NCBI GenBank assembly: GCA_017630215.1
Contig: JAGBVR010000001.1
Span: 159,640-223,639, forward strand
Direction of reading: 5' to 3'
Source of the DNA: Bacteroidales bacterium
GTDB lineage: Bacteria > Bacteroidota > Bacteroidia > Bacteroidales > UBA932
Length of the DNA: 64,000 bases
Both the position numbers and the translations under genes were made by a program. The notes under the pieces were generated by a model. That model ran no database searches. It saw only the letters and a program-made list of their open reading frames with translations, and had not been told where the DNA came from. Positions 26,345 through 36,308 of this stretch are shown in pieces (position 1 is the first letter of the stretch; each line of letters begins with the position of its first letter).

Positions 26345-28696
26345 CTACTCCTTCTTCAGCGCCTCGGCAGGGTTGGTGCGCATCAGGCGAAGAGCCTGAA
26401 GGGTGACGGTAGCGAGGGTCACGAGCAGGACGATGGTGAGGGCGGCGAGGTATATGGCAGGGGAGTTTCCGATGCGGACAGGATAGGCCTGGAGCCATCG
26501 GCCAAAGTATGCGTACGACAATGGCATGGCAACGGCCGCACCGACCAGGACTGGTGCGATGAAGCCCCATACCGTCTTCCAGAAAACATCTCCGCGCGAG
26601 ATGCCGAATACCTTCCGCACGGCTGTATCGTGCCTGTTGGTCTGTGCATAATAGCTGCTGAGTGCGATGATCGCAAGGGCGGTCATGATCATGCATATAA
26701 TCGCAAATACGGCTATAAGTCTCATCATCCTGTTTTCATCTTCATAATTCATCATGGACCATTCCTCAAGGGTGTGGATACGTAACTGGTCATTGTACAG
26801 TCCCTTGTCCATATAGAACTGACGGATCGCATCCCTAGCTTCATACTGGTCGCCGGACACCTTGACAAGAAGGTTGTTGCCGACCCATTCTATGGCTGAA
26901 TCATCAATCTGCACCTCAAATATCGTCTTGCTTTTTTCCACTTCCTTGATGTTGCCGATATGAAAATCCTCCAATATTCCCACAATCCTGCCGGACCAGT
27001 CAATCTTTTCCAATGAATTGTGAATTTCATAGCTACTTTCAGACAGATAAGTCTGCCGGTTGAGCATACCTGAAATATCAAGATACTCCTTGACATTGAA
27101 GCCCAATATATCAAATGCAGACTGATCGCATGTGAGATAGCACCATTTTATATCGTCTTCAAGATTCTGTACTTGAGCATATCTTATGAACTCATTGATA
27201 GTGCATCCGATATCTTCTACAAAATGGAGATTGCGTAGCTCATCCTTATAATTCATATAAGATTTTTCATCTCCATTGATTTGTATGATGTTCTCCATAT
27301 TGTATCCTACCGGATAATCTGTCATCTTCTTTGTCTGCATCATGATACCGATACCGAAGACGACCGTCGCGATACAGATTGCGCTCTGGAAGCCGATGAA
27401 TATCTTGCCCATTACAGCTTTGTCGTGATAACGGCTTTCGCCGCGGATTACATCGATCGGGCGGTATCTTCTGTTGATCATGAAGTTGATTCCGCTTGCA
27501 CAGGCAGCTGTAAGTAAGGCTGTTATTATGATTGCAATTACAACGGCGGCATTTCCTAATGGTCTGATTTCCAAGCCGAAGAATGAACTTAATTCATTCT
27601 GGAATGCAAGTATAAGCAGGACAGCCATCACGCAGGAGCTGCTGACAAGAATCAATGCTTCTGCAAATCCTCTCAGCACGATTTCCCTGCTTGATGTGCC
27701 CAGCAAAGACCTTGTAGCAGCTTCCTTGAGTCTGAAACGTGAGAAGGCAACAGTCAGCGAAACGTAGTTCAGGAGCGCAAAAGCAAGTATGACTATACAT
27801 ATCAGGCTGAATGCGTTGGAGAACTTCGGATCCGAAATATTCAGATAATTATATGCTCGTATCTTTCCGTCCTTGATGTCCTCGAATGGAATGATGTCGG
27901 TCTGCTGGAAATCTCTATCTGTGTATTCGTTTCCAGTCTTGTGATTGCGGATAAGATCCTGTATAGCTTTGACATTCTTCTTCGAATCAGGTTTGAACAT
28001 CCATCCGTTCCTATGATACGGCGGTTCACAGAAACTTATGTACAGATCTGCATCTGGAAGAATGCACTTTCCCAATTCCTCCGCAATGCCTGTAATCGTA
28101 TATGTTCCTCTTATGTCACTCTCAGCGTGAAGACTGATGCTCTTTCCGATTGGATGTTCATCAGGAAAGACTGCATCGGCCAGATGCTTGGACAGCACGA
28201 CGTGACCTCTTGGCTCCAACGGTTTGGTATCCATGTCACTAGGTCCTGCCAATGCAAAGGCACCGCCTCCTGAACTCACAAAAGGCCTCTCCTCTCCATT
28301 GATCTTCAAGGCCTGCTCCTGATCGCCATGAATCAGGTCAATACCGAAGAAACTGAAGAAGTTTGAAGTAACCTCCATCGGGGAGACGAGCAGGCTGTCG
28401 CCATTCTCCTTCTTCATCTTCACTTGCCTGGCTGGGCTGAAACGGCACCACTCCTTGACCATCGGAATCTGATCGAGGAATGACCCTACACTTCCGTAAT
28501 GACCTATCGAGGCATACTCTCCCGTAGTTGCTAATGAATAAATTTCATCTGCGTACTTTATATCGTCATTGACCTGACTCTTCTCGATAAGTATCGAACC
28601 AAGAACGATAAGAAACGCCAGCGCAATGCTGAGGCCCACGACCTCGATCGCGGTGTACAATTTGTTCCGTGAGAGGAATCTCAGGTAACTTTTCAT
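26345..28696 (-). CDS. Permease E: FtsX/MacB-type ABC permease, subtype 1
   Basis: 783 residues. Subtype 1 core 'LNYVSLTVAFSRFRLKEAATRSLLGT'. The first extracytoplasmic domain has a Gly-rich insertion ('SSGGGAFALAGPSD', about 146-159) absent from the other permeases. The C-terminal third is very close to A ('WLQAYPVRIGNS', 'ALRLMRTNPAEALKKE'). It lies between F and D, both subtype 2. Confidence 0.92.
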   Translation of the reverse strand: MKSYLRFLSRNKLYTAIEVVGLSIALAFLIVLGSILIEKSQVNDDIKYADEIYSLATTGEYASIGHYGSVGSFLDQIPMVKEWCRFSPARQVKMKKENGDSLLVSPMEVTSNFFSFFGIDLIHGDQEQALKINGEERPFVSSGGGAFALAGPSDMDTKPLEPRGHVVLSKHLADAVFPDEHPIGKSISLHAESDIRGTYTITGIAEELGKCILPDADLYISFCEPPYHRNGWMFKPDSKKNVKAIQDLIRNHKTGNEYTDRDFQQTDIIPFEDIKDGKIRAYNYLNISDPKFSNAFSLICIVILAFALLNYVSLTVAFSRFRLKEAATRSLLGTSSREIVLRGFAEALILVSSSCVMAVLLILAFQNELSSFFGLEIRPLGNAAVVIAIIITALLTAACASGINFMINRRYRPIDVIRGESRYHDKAVMGKIFIGFQSAICIATVVFGIGIMMQTKKMTDYPVGYNMENIIQINGDEKSYMNYKDELRNLHFVEDIGCTINEFIRYAQVQNLEDDIKWCYLTCDQSAFDILGFNVKEYLDISGMLNRQTYLSESSYEIHNSLEKIDWSGRIVGILEDFHIGNIKEVEKSKTIFEVQIDDSAIEWVGNNLLVKVSGDQYEARDAIRQFYMDKGLYNDQLRIHTLEEWSMMNYEDENRMMRLIAVFAIICMIMTALAIIALSSYYAQTNRHDTAVRKVFGISRGDVFWKTVWGFIAPVLVGAAVAMPLSYAYFGRWLQAYPVRIGNSPAIYLAALTIVLLVTLATVTLQALRLMRTNPAEALKKE

Positions 28697-28746
28697 GGCT
28701 ATAGGTGTATTGTAATTTATTGATTGCTAATGATTTACTTATTGTT

Positions 28747-28769
28747 CGTGCGGGTCAGTGGCAGGCACG
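28747..28769 (-). other. Covarying spacer hairpin, copy 3 (between E and F)
   Basis: CGTGC pairs with GCACG around a 13-base loop. This is the shortest stem of the five, and the surrounding spacer is the least like the others. Confidence 0.4.
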
Positions 28770-28841
28770 TACATGATGTAACTCGTTGGTTGCCAGGCTT
28801 TTGCTGTCCACCCTGCGGACATGCATGGTCCCGAACGGGCA

Positions 28842-31178
28842 TCACTCCTTCTTCAGCGCCTCGGCAGGGTTGGTGCGGGCGGCGCGGATAGTTTGCCAAA
28901 GTACGGAGCCGAGGGAGATTGCGAAGGAGATCAGGACACAGACTACATATATGATCCAGATGTTCGTTATCTTGTCGGCGAAACTAAACATGATTGTCGA
29001 AAAGGCGGCTGCGGCTAAAGGTATTGCGATCAGATTTGCTATCAGCGTAATCTTGACAAATGTCATCAGGTTTCTCTTCAGTTCTGACTCTGAGGTTCCT
29101 CCAAAGACTTTCCTGATCGCAATTTCCTTCTCGCGTTCAGTGGCAAAGTAGATGCTGATGCCTGTAAGACCCATGACTCCAAGAATGAATATGAATCCAA
29201 GCAACTTCTCCAAAAGGTCATTCAGTCCCTTCCAAGGAGCCAATCCGTCCTCATTTATCTCCTTGATATACATCGATGTCATTCCGAATTCTCTCAAATC
29301 CTGGACTTCGATTCCCGTAACTTCTTCGTATACTGATGCAATTGCTTTCCGTGCCTTCTCATGGTCATCGATTGTCTTGATAACCATAGAATTATCTTTT
29401 GCATCTGCGACCACTACAACAGCAGGGAAGTCGTCTATATTGTTCTGTCCGTCTCCAGTAGGGATATTCTCAATCATTCCGGCAATACGATAGTCTCCGA
29501 AATTCCAGCTTAACAAATCCTTGAAATACTCCGGATAAATGCTTTCGGTCTTTACCGCTTCCGGAGTCATCCATATTCCCCTGAGGTTGGTTGTGTCATT
29601 TACAGTCATAATGTCAAAACCGAATATCTCGAAAGCTTCTTCTGTACATTCAACACAACTTAGGTATATCCTGTCACCATTTGTCGATTCATAAGTGATG
29701 GATGTAAGACTTGATGGAACACGGTTGGAATGCCCCACGGCAATGACTTCCGGGCGTTTTTCCAATTCCGACTTCAATGTTTCAGGTGACAGATTGACAC
29801 CGTAGTCCGGCATAAGGAAGAACACATCGTCTATGTCGCAGTTGTATTCCATATCCATATACTTGTCGTACTGGGCATTGAATATCAATGTGACTGCAAG
29901 AAGAAGGACAGTCAGAATGGTCTGTATGCAAATGAACACTTTTGTCATTGTCTTCTTGCTATGGTATCTGAAATTACCTTTGGCAATATCCAGCGGGGTG
30001 AATCGCGAAACGATCGAAGCAGGAATAAGTCCTGTTACCAATGTCAGTACTAGAATAAATACTGTATAGACACATATATCGGAGAATGAATATCCGACAG
30101 TGATAACACCATCGCTTTCTACTGTCTGAAAGAATGTGCTTATCATATCTGTAGTCACCCCTGTCAACAGCATTCCCACCCCGAAGCATATCAGATTCAT
30201 TATCAATGCCTCTCTCAGGAATAGCAATATGACTTGCCTTCTTCCAGCTCCTACAAGTTTACGCGTGGCAATCTCCTTGGCCCTGCGAGTCGAGAGTGCA
30301 ACATTGAGATTGATATAATTGATTACTGCGAATATCAGAAGAACAACAGCTATTACGCAAACAATGATGAATCCGCCGCCTCCGCATTCGTTAAGCTGAT
30401 AATTGTCTTTTGTCGTAATCTTTGAGTAAGGTACAATATCATACCTTTCCGGTCTCTTGAAACTGTACTGATTCTCGAACTCTTTATCATCCATCGGTCC
30501 CCAATAGGCAGCACAAGCTTCCTGAACTTTCTTTTTCAGTATGTCATAATCTGTTCCTTCCTGTACTTTGAAGAAAGTCATTATGAGAATGTTGTTTCCC
30601 CAAAACGCCATATCTGGCTCGTTCGGACTTTCGACACGGGGGATCATCATATCGTATTTCTTGAATCTTGGGTCTTGGCAGTCTTTGAATATCCCGGATA
30701 TGACATATGATTCGGATCCGAGATTAAGAGTGCGGCCGATCACATTGCCATTCTCTGAAATCTGATTTGCAAAAGACTCTGATACAGCCATCGCGGTCTT
30801 AGCCTCTGTATCAAGCCCGCCGGCAACGAATTCGTGAGGGAAGAAATAGAAGAAATTACTGTCATATCTGATGTATGACGCCATCTTTCCGTCCACCTCA
30901 AATGTATAATTCCCGGACAGATGTGATGGAGAGCTTACGATCTCAATCTCAGGAATGTTTTCTAGAAGATATTGTCCGATATTCGGTGATGAGCATTGCA
31001 TTCTGACAACGCTGAGGCTATAGATATTTTCGTGATGGGGATGAGCGTGGTTAACTTCATTAAGCCTCAGGAGATAGCTGAGCAGGGGCACTGCAACAGC
31101 AATAGCGACACTCAATCCGAGTATCTCGATCGCAGTATATAGTTTGTTCCTAGACAGGAATCTTAAATAACTTTTCAT
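28842..31178 (-). CDS. Permease F: FtsX/MacB-type ABC permease, subtype 2
   Basis: 778 residues. Subtype 2 core 'INYINLNVALSTRRAKEIATRKLVGAGR' and end 'WQTIRAARTNPAEALKKE'. Just after the first membrane helix it carries NHAHPHHEN (about 44-52), four His in nine residues at the membrane surface, which could bind a metal ion and is not found in the other nine. The rest of the protein has the usual two-ectodomain plan. Confidence 0.92.
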   Translation of the reverse strand: MKSYLRFLSRNKLYTAIEILGLSVAIAVAVPLLSYLLRLNEVNHAHPHHENIYSLSVVRMQCSSPNIGQYLLENIPEIEIVSSPSHLSGNYTFEVDGKMASYIRYDSNFFYFFPHEFVAGGLDTEAKTAMAVSESFANQISENGNVIGRTLNLGSESYVISGIFKDCQDPRFKKYDMMIPRVESPNEPDMAFWGNNILIMTFFKVQEGTDYDILKKKVQEACAAYWGPMDDKEFENQYSFKRPERYDIVPYSKITTKDNYQLNECGGGGFIIVCVIAVVLLIFAVINYINLNVALSTRRAKEIATRKLVGAGRRQVILLFLREALIMNLICFGVGMLLTGVTTDMISTFFQTVESDGVITVGYSFSDICVYTVFILVLTLVTGLIPASIVSRFTPLDIAKGNFRYHSKKTMTKVFICIQTILTVLLLAVTLIFNAQYDKYMDMEYNCDIDDVFFLMPDYGVNLSPETLKSELEKRPEVIAVGHSNRVPSSLTSITYESTNGDRIYLSCVECTEEAFEIFGFDIMTVNDTTNLRGIWMTPEAVKTESIYPEYFKDLLSWNFGDYRIAGMIENIPTGDGQNNIDDFPAVVVVADAKDNSMVIKTIDDHEKARKAIASVYEEVTGIEVQDLREFGMTSMYIKEINEDGLAPWKGLNDLLEKLLGFIFILGVMGLTGISIYFATEREKEIAIRKVFGGTSESELKRNLMTFVKITLIANLIAIPLAAAAFSTIMFSFADKITNIWIIYVVCVLISFAISLGSVLWQTIRAARTNPAEALKKE

Positions 31179-31233
31179 TTCTGTGTTTTTGCCTGGCGCG
31201 TAACTGCCAGTATATCAATCATTTCCTTAAGAT

Positions 31234-31257
31234 GCGTGCCGTCAAAGGGGAGCACGC
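31234..31257 (-). other. Covarying spacer hairpin, copy 4 (between F and G)
   Basis: GCGTGC pairs with GCACGC around a 12-base loop. Position and flanks (TTTCCTTA before, GCGTAAG after, plus-strand reading) match copies 1, 2 and 5. Confidence 0.5.
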
Positions 31258-31300
31258 GGTTTGCGTAAGTTGCTGTAGTTTAATAAGTTGCGTATAACGC

Positions 31301-33682
31301 TTACTCCTTCTTCAACGCCTCGGCAGGGTTGGTGCGCGTCATACGCATGGCCTGAAGGAGAATCGCGGTAATGACCACGACGATAACAACAGCAAAAGCT
31401 CCAGCGTAGATGATAGGGGAGTTGTCAGTGCGGATGACATATCCTTCGAGCCAGCGTCCGATGACTGTATAAGCAATCGGAATCGCGACAGCGGCGGAAA
31501 TCACGACCGGAAGCACGAAGCTAAGAGTGATATTCCTGATGAGCTCTTTCTTTGAGCATCCGAAGACATTGCGTACTGCATTATCCTTTTCCGTCGTCTT
31601 GCTATGATAACTGCTGAGTCCGACTATGGTCATTATGGTCATAAGGATGCAGATAAGAGAGAATCCGGTCAGGAGCTTGAGCATATTCTTCTCCTCCTTT
31701 ATTTCTTTTTCCACTATTTCGCGTAAGGTAGATACAATGAACATATTGTCGTCATATCCCTTGCTTCTGTAGAAATCATATATCTCCTGCTTTGCCTTGT
31801 CTTCATTTATGTTCACCTTTGCCACAGGGTAAGCATACTGAATCCATTCCGGCATATCTATCACATTGATGAATGCATTTCTGCTGTATGCATTTTCTTT
31901 CACCTGTCCGATCTTTATGTCACTGATAGTACCGCCAAGAGGGGCCGGGGTGAAGAAATTCAGCATTCCGTCAGTCATATATTGCGATATTCCTTCTTTG
32001 GAACTTTTGCATATATACCACTTGCCGTCTTCGCTCATAGTGGTTCCCTGCCCATAGTCCTCAAGGATTTCGACTCCTAATATTTCAAAGAAAGCGCTGT
32101 TTCCGTCGATAAAGGCTACCTTGTCATATTTGCCTGTCGTATTGTCTCTCAATCCAGTCATTATCCAGCTGGTCGGCAATGAAGTCGTGGCTCCCACCTT
32201 TTCCACGAACGGAAGCGACTCCAGTTCTTCGAAGAACCTATTGTCTTCCGTAATGAATTCTGTGTAAATCATATTGTCGTATTCATATCCGAACGGCTGA
32301 TTGATCAGGTGCAGTGTCTGGCGTGTAACGCCGAAGCAAACTGACAATGCGCCGATGCTGAGCAGACCTGCGAGGCCGATGAATACCTTGCCGAATGTGA
32401 CCTTGTCCTTATATCTTGCCTCACCTTTGATCACATTGACCGCGCTGTAGGACGAAAGGATCAATGAAGGGACGGCGCTGGCGATTGCGACCATTATCAC
32501 GATGATGCCGGCCAATATCAGGTACTCGTTCAGCTGGGACAGAGGATTAATCTCTGCGCCAAGAATCTGGCCGATAGGGTCCTTGAATGCAAGAGCGATG
32601 ATCACCGCGAAAATGCATGATACGGCCAGCAGCATGAATGCTTCAGCAAAACAGCGGCCGATTATGCCCTTCCGATCTGTGCCTAGGAGCTGACGCGTCG
32701 CTATCTCCTTGATTCTGAATCTGCTGAAGGCAATGGTAAGCACGATGTAATCAAGCAGGGAAACGATGGCTATGAATATGCACATAAGAAGATATATTCC
32801 GAAGAGTCTGCCCTGGCGGATATTGTCGAAATGATAACTGAAGTGTTTCGGATCCTGTTTCTTGATATCATCAAACGGTGTCAGTACAAGCTCCATCTTG
32901 AAGGAATCCGGATCATAATTCCTTGCCACCTTCTTGAATTCAGTGGTGAGGGTGCTGCAGAGGCTGTAAGGGTCTGCCTCTTTGTCCAGCTTTACAAAAC
33001 TATATTCAGCGATTCTCATCCCGCCTCCGAACAGTGATTCCTGCTTCTCGAAAATGAGGTCGAGGTTCATTATTATGTCCGGCTCGATGAATACGGTGCG
33101 CGAAAATCGTTTGAAGATGCCCGTAACGGTCAGATTCACGTTTAAATCCTCCACCGGTTCGTCAGACCATTGCCAGAAAGGATTCCTCTCAAATATATTG
33201 ATTTCCTTACCGAGCACGTCGCCGTCAGGGAAGAGTGTGTTTGCCATCTCTTCTGATATCACAACACTGTACTTCGATGACAATGCATTTTCCGGATCGC
33301 CTTCCAGCAAAGGGAATGTGAAGAAGTCAAAGAAAGTGTCTGATGCTCCCAGGATTTTAGCATTCATCTTTGTGTCTCCATAGCTGACGGTAGTCAGATC
33401 GTCGAACAAAGATGGATTTCTGCCGCTATGCACCATACCGCATGAACTCTTTATCTCCGGCATAGTCTCATATAATGCCGGTACCTCGCTAAAGCAATCC
33501 GAACGCTCCAGACCGTGAACCATGTATACATCATCCGTATTCTTCAACACTTTGTTCACACTCATATCGTTCACGATATATGAGCTCAATACAATCACAA
33601 ACGCCAGCGCGACGCTCAGCCCCACGACCTCGATCGCGGTGTACAGCTTGTTTCTTGATAAGAATCTTAAATAGCTTTTCAT
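31301..33682 (-). CDS. Permease G: FtsX/MacB-type ABC permease, subtype 1, close paralogue of B
   Basis: 793 residues. Shares with B long near-identical runs around 'VLSSYIVNDMSVNKVLKNTDD', 'RFRIKEIATRQLLGTDRKG' and 'SAVNVIKGEARYKDK', while the second ectodomain differs. It ends MTRTNPAEALKKE, an MT in place of the usual LM. It stands between H and F, both subtype 2. The 314-base gap upstream is the longest simple spacer in the array. Confidence 0.92.
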   Translation of the reverse strand: MKSYLRFLSRNKLYTAIEVVGLSVALAFVIVLSSYIVNDMSVNKVLKNTDDVYMVHGLERSDCFSEVPALYETMPEIKSSCGMVHSGRNPSLFDDLTTVSYGDTKMNAKILGASDTFFDFFTFPLLEGDPENALSSKYSVVISEEMANTLFPDGDVLGKEINIFERNPFWQWSDEPVEDLNVNLTVTGIFKRFSRTVFIEPDIIMNLDLIFEKQESLFGGGMRIAEYSFVKLDKEADPYSLCSTLTTEFKKVARNYDPDSFKMELVLTPFDDIKKQDPKHFSYHFDNIRQGRLFGIYLLMCIFIAIVSLLDYIVLTIAFSRFRIKEIATRQLLGTDRKGIIGRCFAEAFMLLAVSCIFAVIIALAFKDPIGQILGAEINPLSQLNEYLILAGIIVIMVAIASAVPSLILSSYSAVNVIKGEARYKDKVTFGKVFIGLAGLLSIGALSVCFGVTRQTLHLINQPFGYEYDNMIYTEFITEDNRFFEELESLPFVEKVGATTSLPTSWIMTGLRDNTTGKYDKVAFIDGNSAFFEILGVEILEDYGQGTTMSEDGKWYICKSSKEGISQYMTDGMLNFFTPAPLGGTISDIKIGQVKENAYSRNAFINVIDMPEWIQYAYPVAKVNINEDKAKQEIYDFYRSKGYDDNMFIVSTLREIVEKEIKEEKNMLKLLTGFSLICILMTIMTIVGLSSYHSKTTEKDNAVRNVFGCSKKELIRNITLSFVLPVVISAAVAIPIAYTVIGRWLEGYVIRTDNSPIIYAGAFAVVIVVVITAILLQAMRMTRTNPAEALKKE

Positions 33683-33736
33683 TTTGTGTTTTTATGGAGG
33701 GGTGTAAACCCTTGTGTTTCAATATTTTCCTAATTT

Positions 33737-33763
33737 TGCTTGCTATCCTTTGATCCGCAAGCA
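33737..33763 (-). other. Covarying spacer hairpin, copy 5 (between G and H)
   Basis: TGCTTGC pairs with GCAAGCA. Compared with copies 2 and 4 (GCGTGC/GCACGC) both sides have changed together, which is the strongest single piece of evidence that the structure is selected as RNA. Confidence 0.55.
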
Positions 33764-33804
33764 CTTTGCGTAAGTCTTTGATGTTCAATATGATATAATT
33801 TCCT

Positions 33805-33925
33805 ATCATTCTGAGCGTCAGCGAAGAATCTTTATGATGATTCTTTGGCAAAAGATCCTTCACTTCGTTCAGGATGACAAGTGAGAATGTTCATGATGAC
33901 ATTTGAGAATGTTCATGATGACATT
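33805..33925. repeat. REP-like inverted pair and 22-bp tandem repeat in the G/H spacer
   Basis: 33805-33831 (ATCATTCTGAGCGTCAGCGA and on) is an inverted relative of 33853-33878, the REP-like unit also found at 15495-15520. It is followed by two copies of a 22-bp unit beginning TGAGAATGTTCATGATGACA (33882-33925). The 314-base spacer holds these repeats, the hairpin 33737-33763 and the stem 33976-33997, and no gene. Confidence 0.65.
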
Positions 33926-33975
33926 CTGTCCCGACATACACGGCACCAACCCATCATGCCTAACCTCGAGTCGTC

Positions 33976-33997
33976 ATGCCCGCCACTGACCGGGCAT
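33976..33997. terminator. Hairpin at the stop codon of permease H
   Basis: ATGCCCG pairs with CGGGCAT and abuts the stop codon of H. The stem has the same core as the palindromes at 61268 and 63885, so it may be a decayed copy of that repeat and not a dedicated terminator. Confidence 0.4.
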
Positions 33998-36273
33998 CAC
34001 TCCTTCTTCAACGCCTCGGCGGGGTTCGTCCTGGCAGCGCGGAGCGTCTGCCAGAGGACGGAGGCGAGGGAGATCGCGAAGGATAGTATGACAGCGAGTA
34101 CATATATCCACCATACATTCTTCGGTGATGCTCCGAGCTCCATGAAGAGCTGGCGGACCAATTCAGCGACACATATTCCAAGCAATGATGCTATGCCGGT
34201 CATGATCAGATAGAATCGGAGATTTCTTATCAATTCGCCGTTTTCCGTCGCTCCGAAGATTCTCCTGACCGCAATTTCATTCTTTCGTTCATTCGTGAAA
34301 TGCATGCTCATTCCGATGAGTCCCATCATGGACATGATCACGACAAGTATCATCACTATTCTGATCATCTCGATGATCATTCTGAAAGGTGCAGTTGTTT
34401 CCTCGAATATATCGAGAACATATTTAGCTTTTTCCATACCGGTGATGTTGCCATCCGGAGCAGCCTTGTTCATCTGAGCGTCGTTGAACAGGGACTGTAC
34501 CAGCTCGCGGCCTTTCTTATGATCCCCTGCAATCTTGAAGACAACCGAGGTCCTGATGGTTTCCTCCTTGATAGAAGCTACTGTCAGACATGGACCACCT
34601 CCCTCAAGCGGAGCCATGCCAGGAAAATCATTGACAACACCGGCAATATGGTTCGTCCCTGTAGATTTGTACAGATGATCAAGGAGACGGGGATCGTTCT
34701 CTATGAATGATTGCGTGTAGGGAGTCAGCCACAGCCCGTTGAAATCATTGCCGTTCTGCTGGAGGATCTCGAATCCCAATGTCTCGAATCCGCTTCGGTC
34801 ACATTCGATGTGGCTGAACAGATATTGAGGGGCGTCCGGAATATTGATGACACCGCTCAACCCCTGGGTTGGAACCTGGGCGGCACGGCCGCATGACATG
34901 ATTTCCGGGTATTCAGCTGCTTTTGACAGCATTATCGCTGCATTTTCAGGTGTTACCCTCATATAGACAACATCTTCGATGGCGCAGTTGAAATCAACCT
35001 TCATGGCATCACGATGACATTTGTCGGCCATGAGCACGACTGACAGAAGGACAACCGAAAGAACCGTCTGGAAGCTGATGAAGAATTTTGAAAGTCTTCT
35101 TTTGCTGTGAAGCCTGAAATCTCCTTTAGTAATGTCCAGCGGGCTGAATCTTGATGCCATCAGAGATGGGGCAAGACCGGCTGCAAGTGAGGTGATGAGA
35201 ATGATCGAAACTGATGCTACAATTGTTCTGATGTTCCATACAGGCTCGACTGAGAAATCTGTGAATTCTGTCATTGCCAGCAGCCCTTTGACGAACTGAC
35301 CTGTATATCCGCTCATTACATATCCGAGTGCGAAGCATGCCGTTGTAAATACCAATGATTCGCACAGATTGCTGATTATCAGATTTCTGCGTGTCGCTCC
35401 AACAAGCTTCCTCGTTGCATTCTCCCTTGCTCTGGCAGTCGAAAGAGCTACGTTCAGATTGATATAGTTGAGTATTGCAGTGATGAATATCAGAAGCAGA
35501 AGAGCGGCAACCAAAGCCATCGGGCCATGCTGATATTTCATGAATTGTCCGTAATTCATGATACATGTCGGCAGTTCATCATAACTTACCAAGCCTCTGA
35601 ATACACCGGCCTCCTTATATTTCAGATAGGTCTCGTCACCTGCATTGAATATGTCTGCAGCCTTCAGGATTCGGTTTTCGATTTCATTGCGGTCATATCC
35701 TTTTCTGATTGACACGAATGTCACTCCGCTTGATATGCCTCCGTTTTCTCTGAGTTCTTTGAATGGAGCTATGTTCTGCAGTATTTCGCAATCCTTCAGA
35801 ATGTCATTCCTGCTGTTTTTGAAGACTGCGGCGACAGTGTAATATTTATCCTCGATCTTTACAGCCTTGCCCATGGCCGATCCGTCTGCAATCATAGCAG
35901 CGAACTTCTCCGACACGGCGATATTCTCCCTCGAATCCAGAAAAGATTCGTCACCTTCCACGAACTCAAACGGGAAGAAATAGAAGAAGTCCTTATCTAC
36001 AATGCTTCGTGGACCTAACATCGCAGAAGTGGTCCTTTCAATTTCCGGGATGCTCTCCTTCAGGTAATCTCCGAAATTGACTTCTGTATACAAGTTTCCA
36101 AGATATCCTACAGCGTATATATCCTCATATCTTTCATGTGCACGCGATCTCTCGTATTTGTCCGCCACGACATTGATCATCGGAATGACAAATGCCAGTG
36201 CCAAGCTCAATCCCACCACCTCAATCGCGGTGTACAGCTTGTTCCTAGACAGGAATCTTAAATAGCTTTTCAT
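33997..36273 (-). CDS. Permease H: FtsX/MacB-type ABC permease, subtype 2
   Basis: 758 residues from the ATG at 36273. Subtype 2 core 'LNYINLNVALSTARARENATRKLVGATR' and end 'WQTLRAARTNPAEALKKE', closest to F. The stretch just after the first helix reads 'INVVADKYERSRAHERYEDI', long and charged. It follows I by only 35 bases and has no spacer hairpin. Confidence 0.92.
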   Translation of the reverse strand: MKSYLRFLSRNKLYTAIEVVGLSLALAFVIPMINVVADKYERSRAHERYEDIYAVGYLGNLYTEVNFGDYLKESIPEIERTTSAMLGPRSIVDKDFFYFFPFEFVEGDESFLDSRENIAVSEKFAAMIADGSAMGKAVKIEDKYYTVAAVFKNSRNDILKDCEILQNIAPFKELRENGGISSGVTFVSIRKGYDRNEIENRILKAADIFNAGDETYLKYKEAGVFRGLVSYDELPTCIMNYGQFMKYQHGPMALVAALLLLIFITAILNYINLNVALSTARARENATRKLVGATRRNLIISNLCESLVFTTACFALGYVMSGYTGQFVKGLLAMTEFTDFSVEPVWNIRTIVASVSIILITSLAAGLAPSLMASRFSPLDITKGDFRLHSKRRLSKFFISFQTVLSVVLLSVVLMADKCHRDAMKVDFNCAIEDVVYMRVTPENAAIMLSKAAEYPEIMSCGRAAQVPTQGLSGVINIPDAPQYLFSHIECDRSGFETLGFEILQQNGNDFNGLWLTPYTQSFIENDPRLLDHLYKSTGTNHIAGVVNDFPGMAPLEGGGPCLTVASIKEETIRTSVVFKIAGDHKKGRELVQSLFNDAQMNKAAPDGNITGMEKAKYVLDIFEETTAPFRMIIEMIRIVMILVVIMSMMGLIGMSMHFTNERKNEIAVRRIFGATENGELIRNLRFYLIMTGIASLLGICVAELVRQLFMELGASPKNVWWIYVLAVILSFAISLASVLWQTLRAARTNPAEALKKE

Positions 36274-36308
36274 GATATTCAAATGTTATTCTTTCAATAC
36301 TCCCGAAT

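Noticed and set aside
33531-33863. 110-codon minus-strand frame over the G leader
   Set aside because: Covers the 5' part of G in another frame and the spacer hairpin; not conserved in other spacers.
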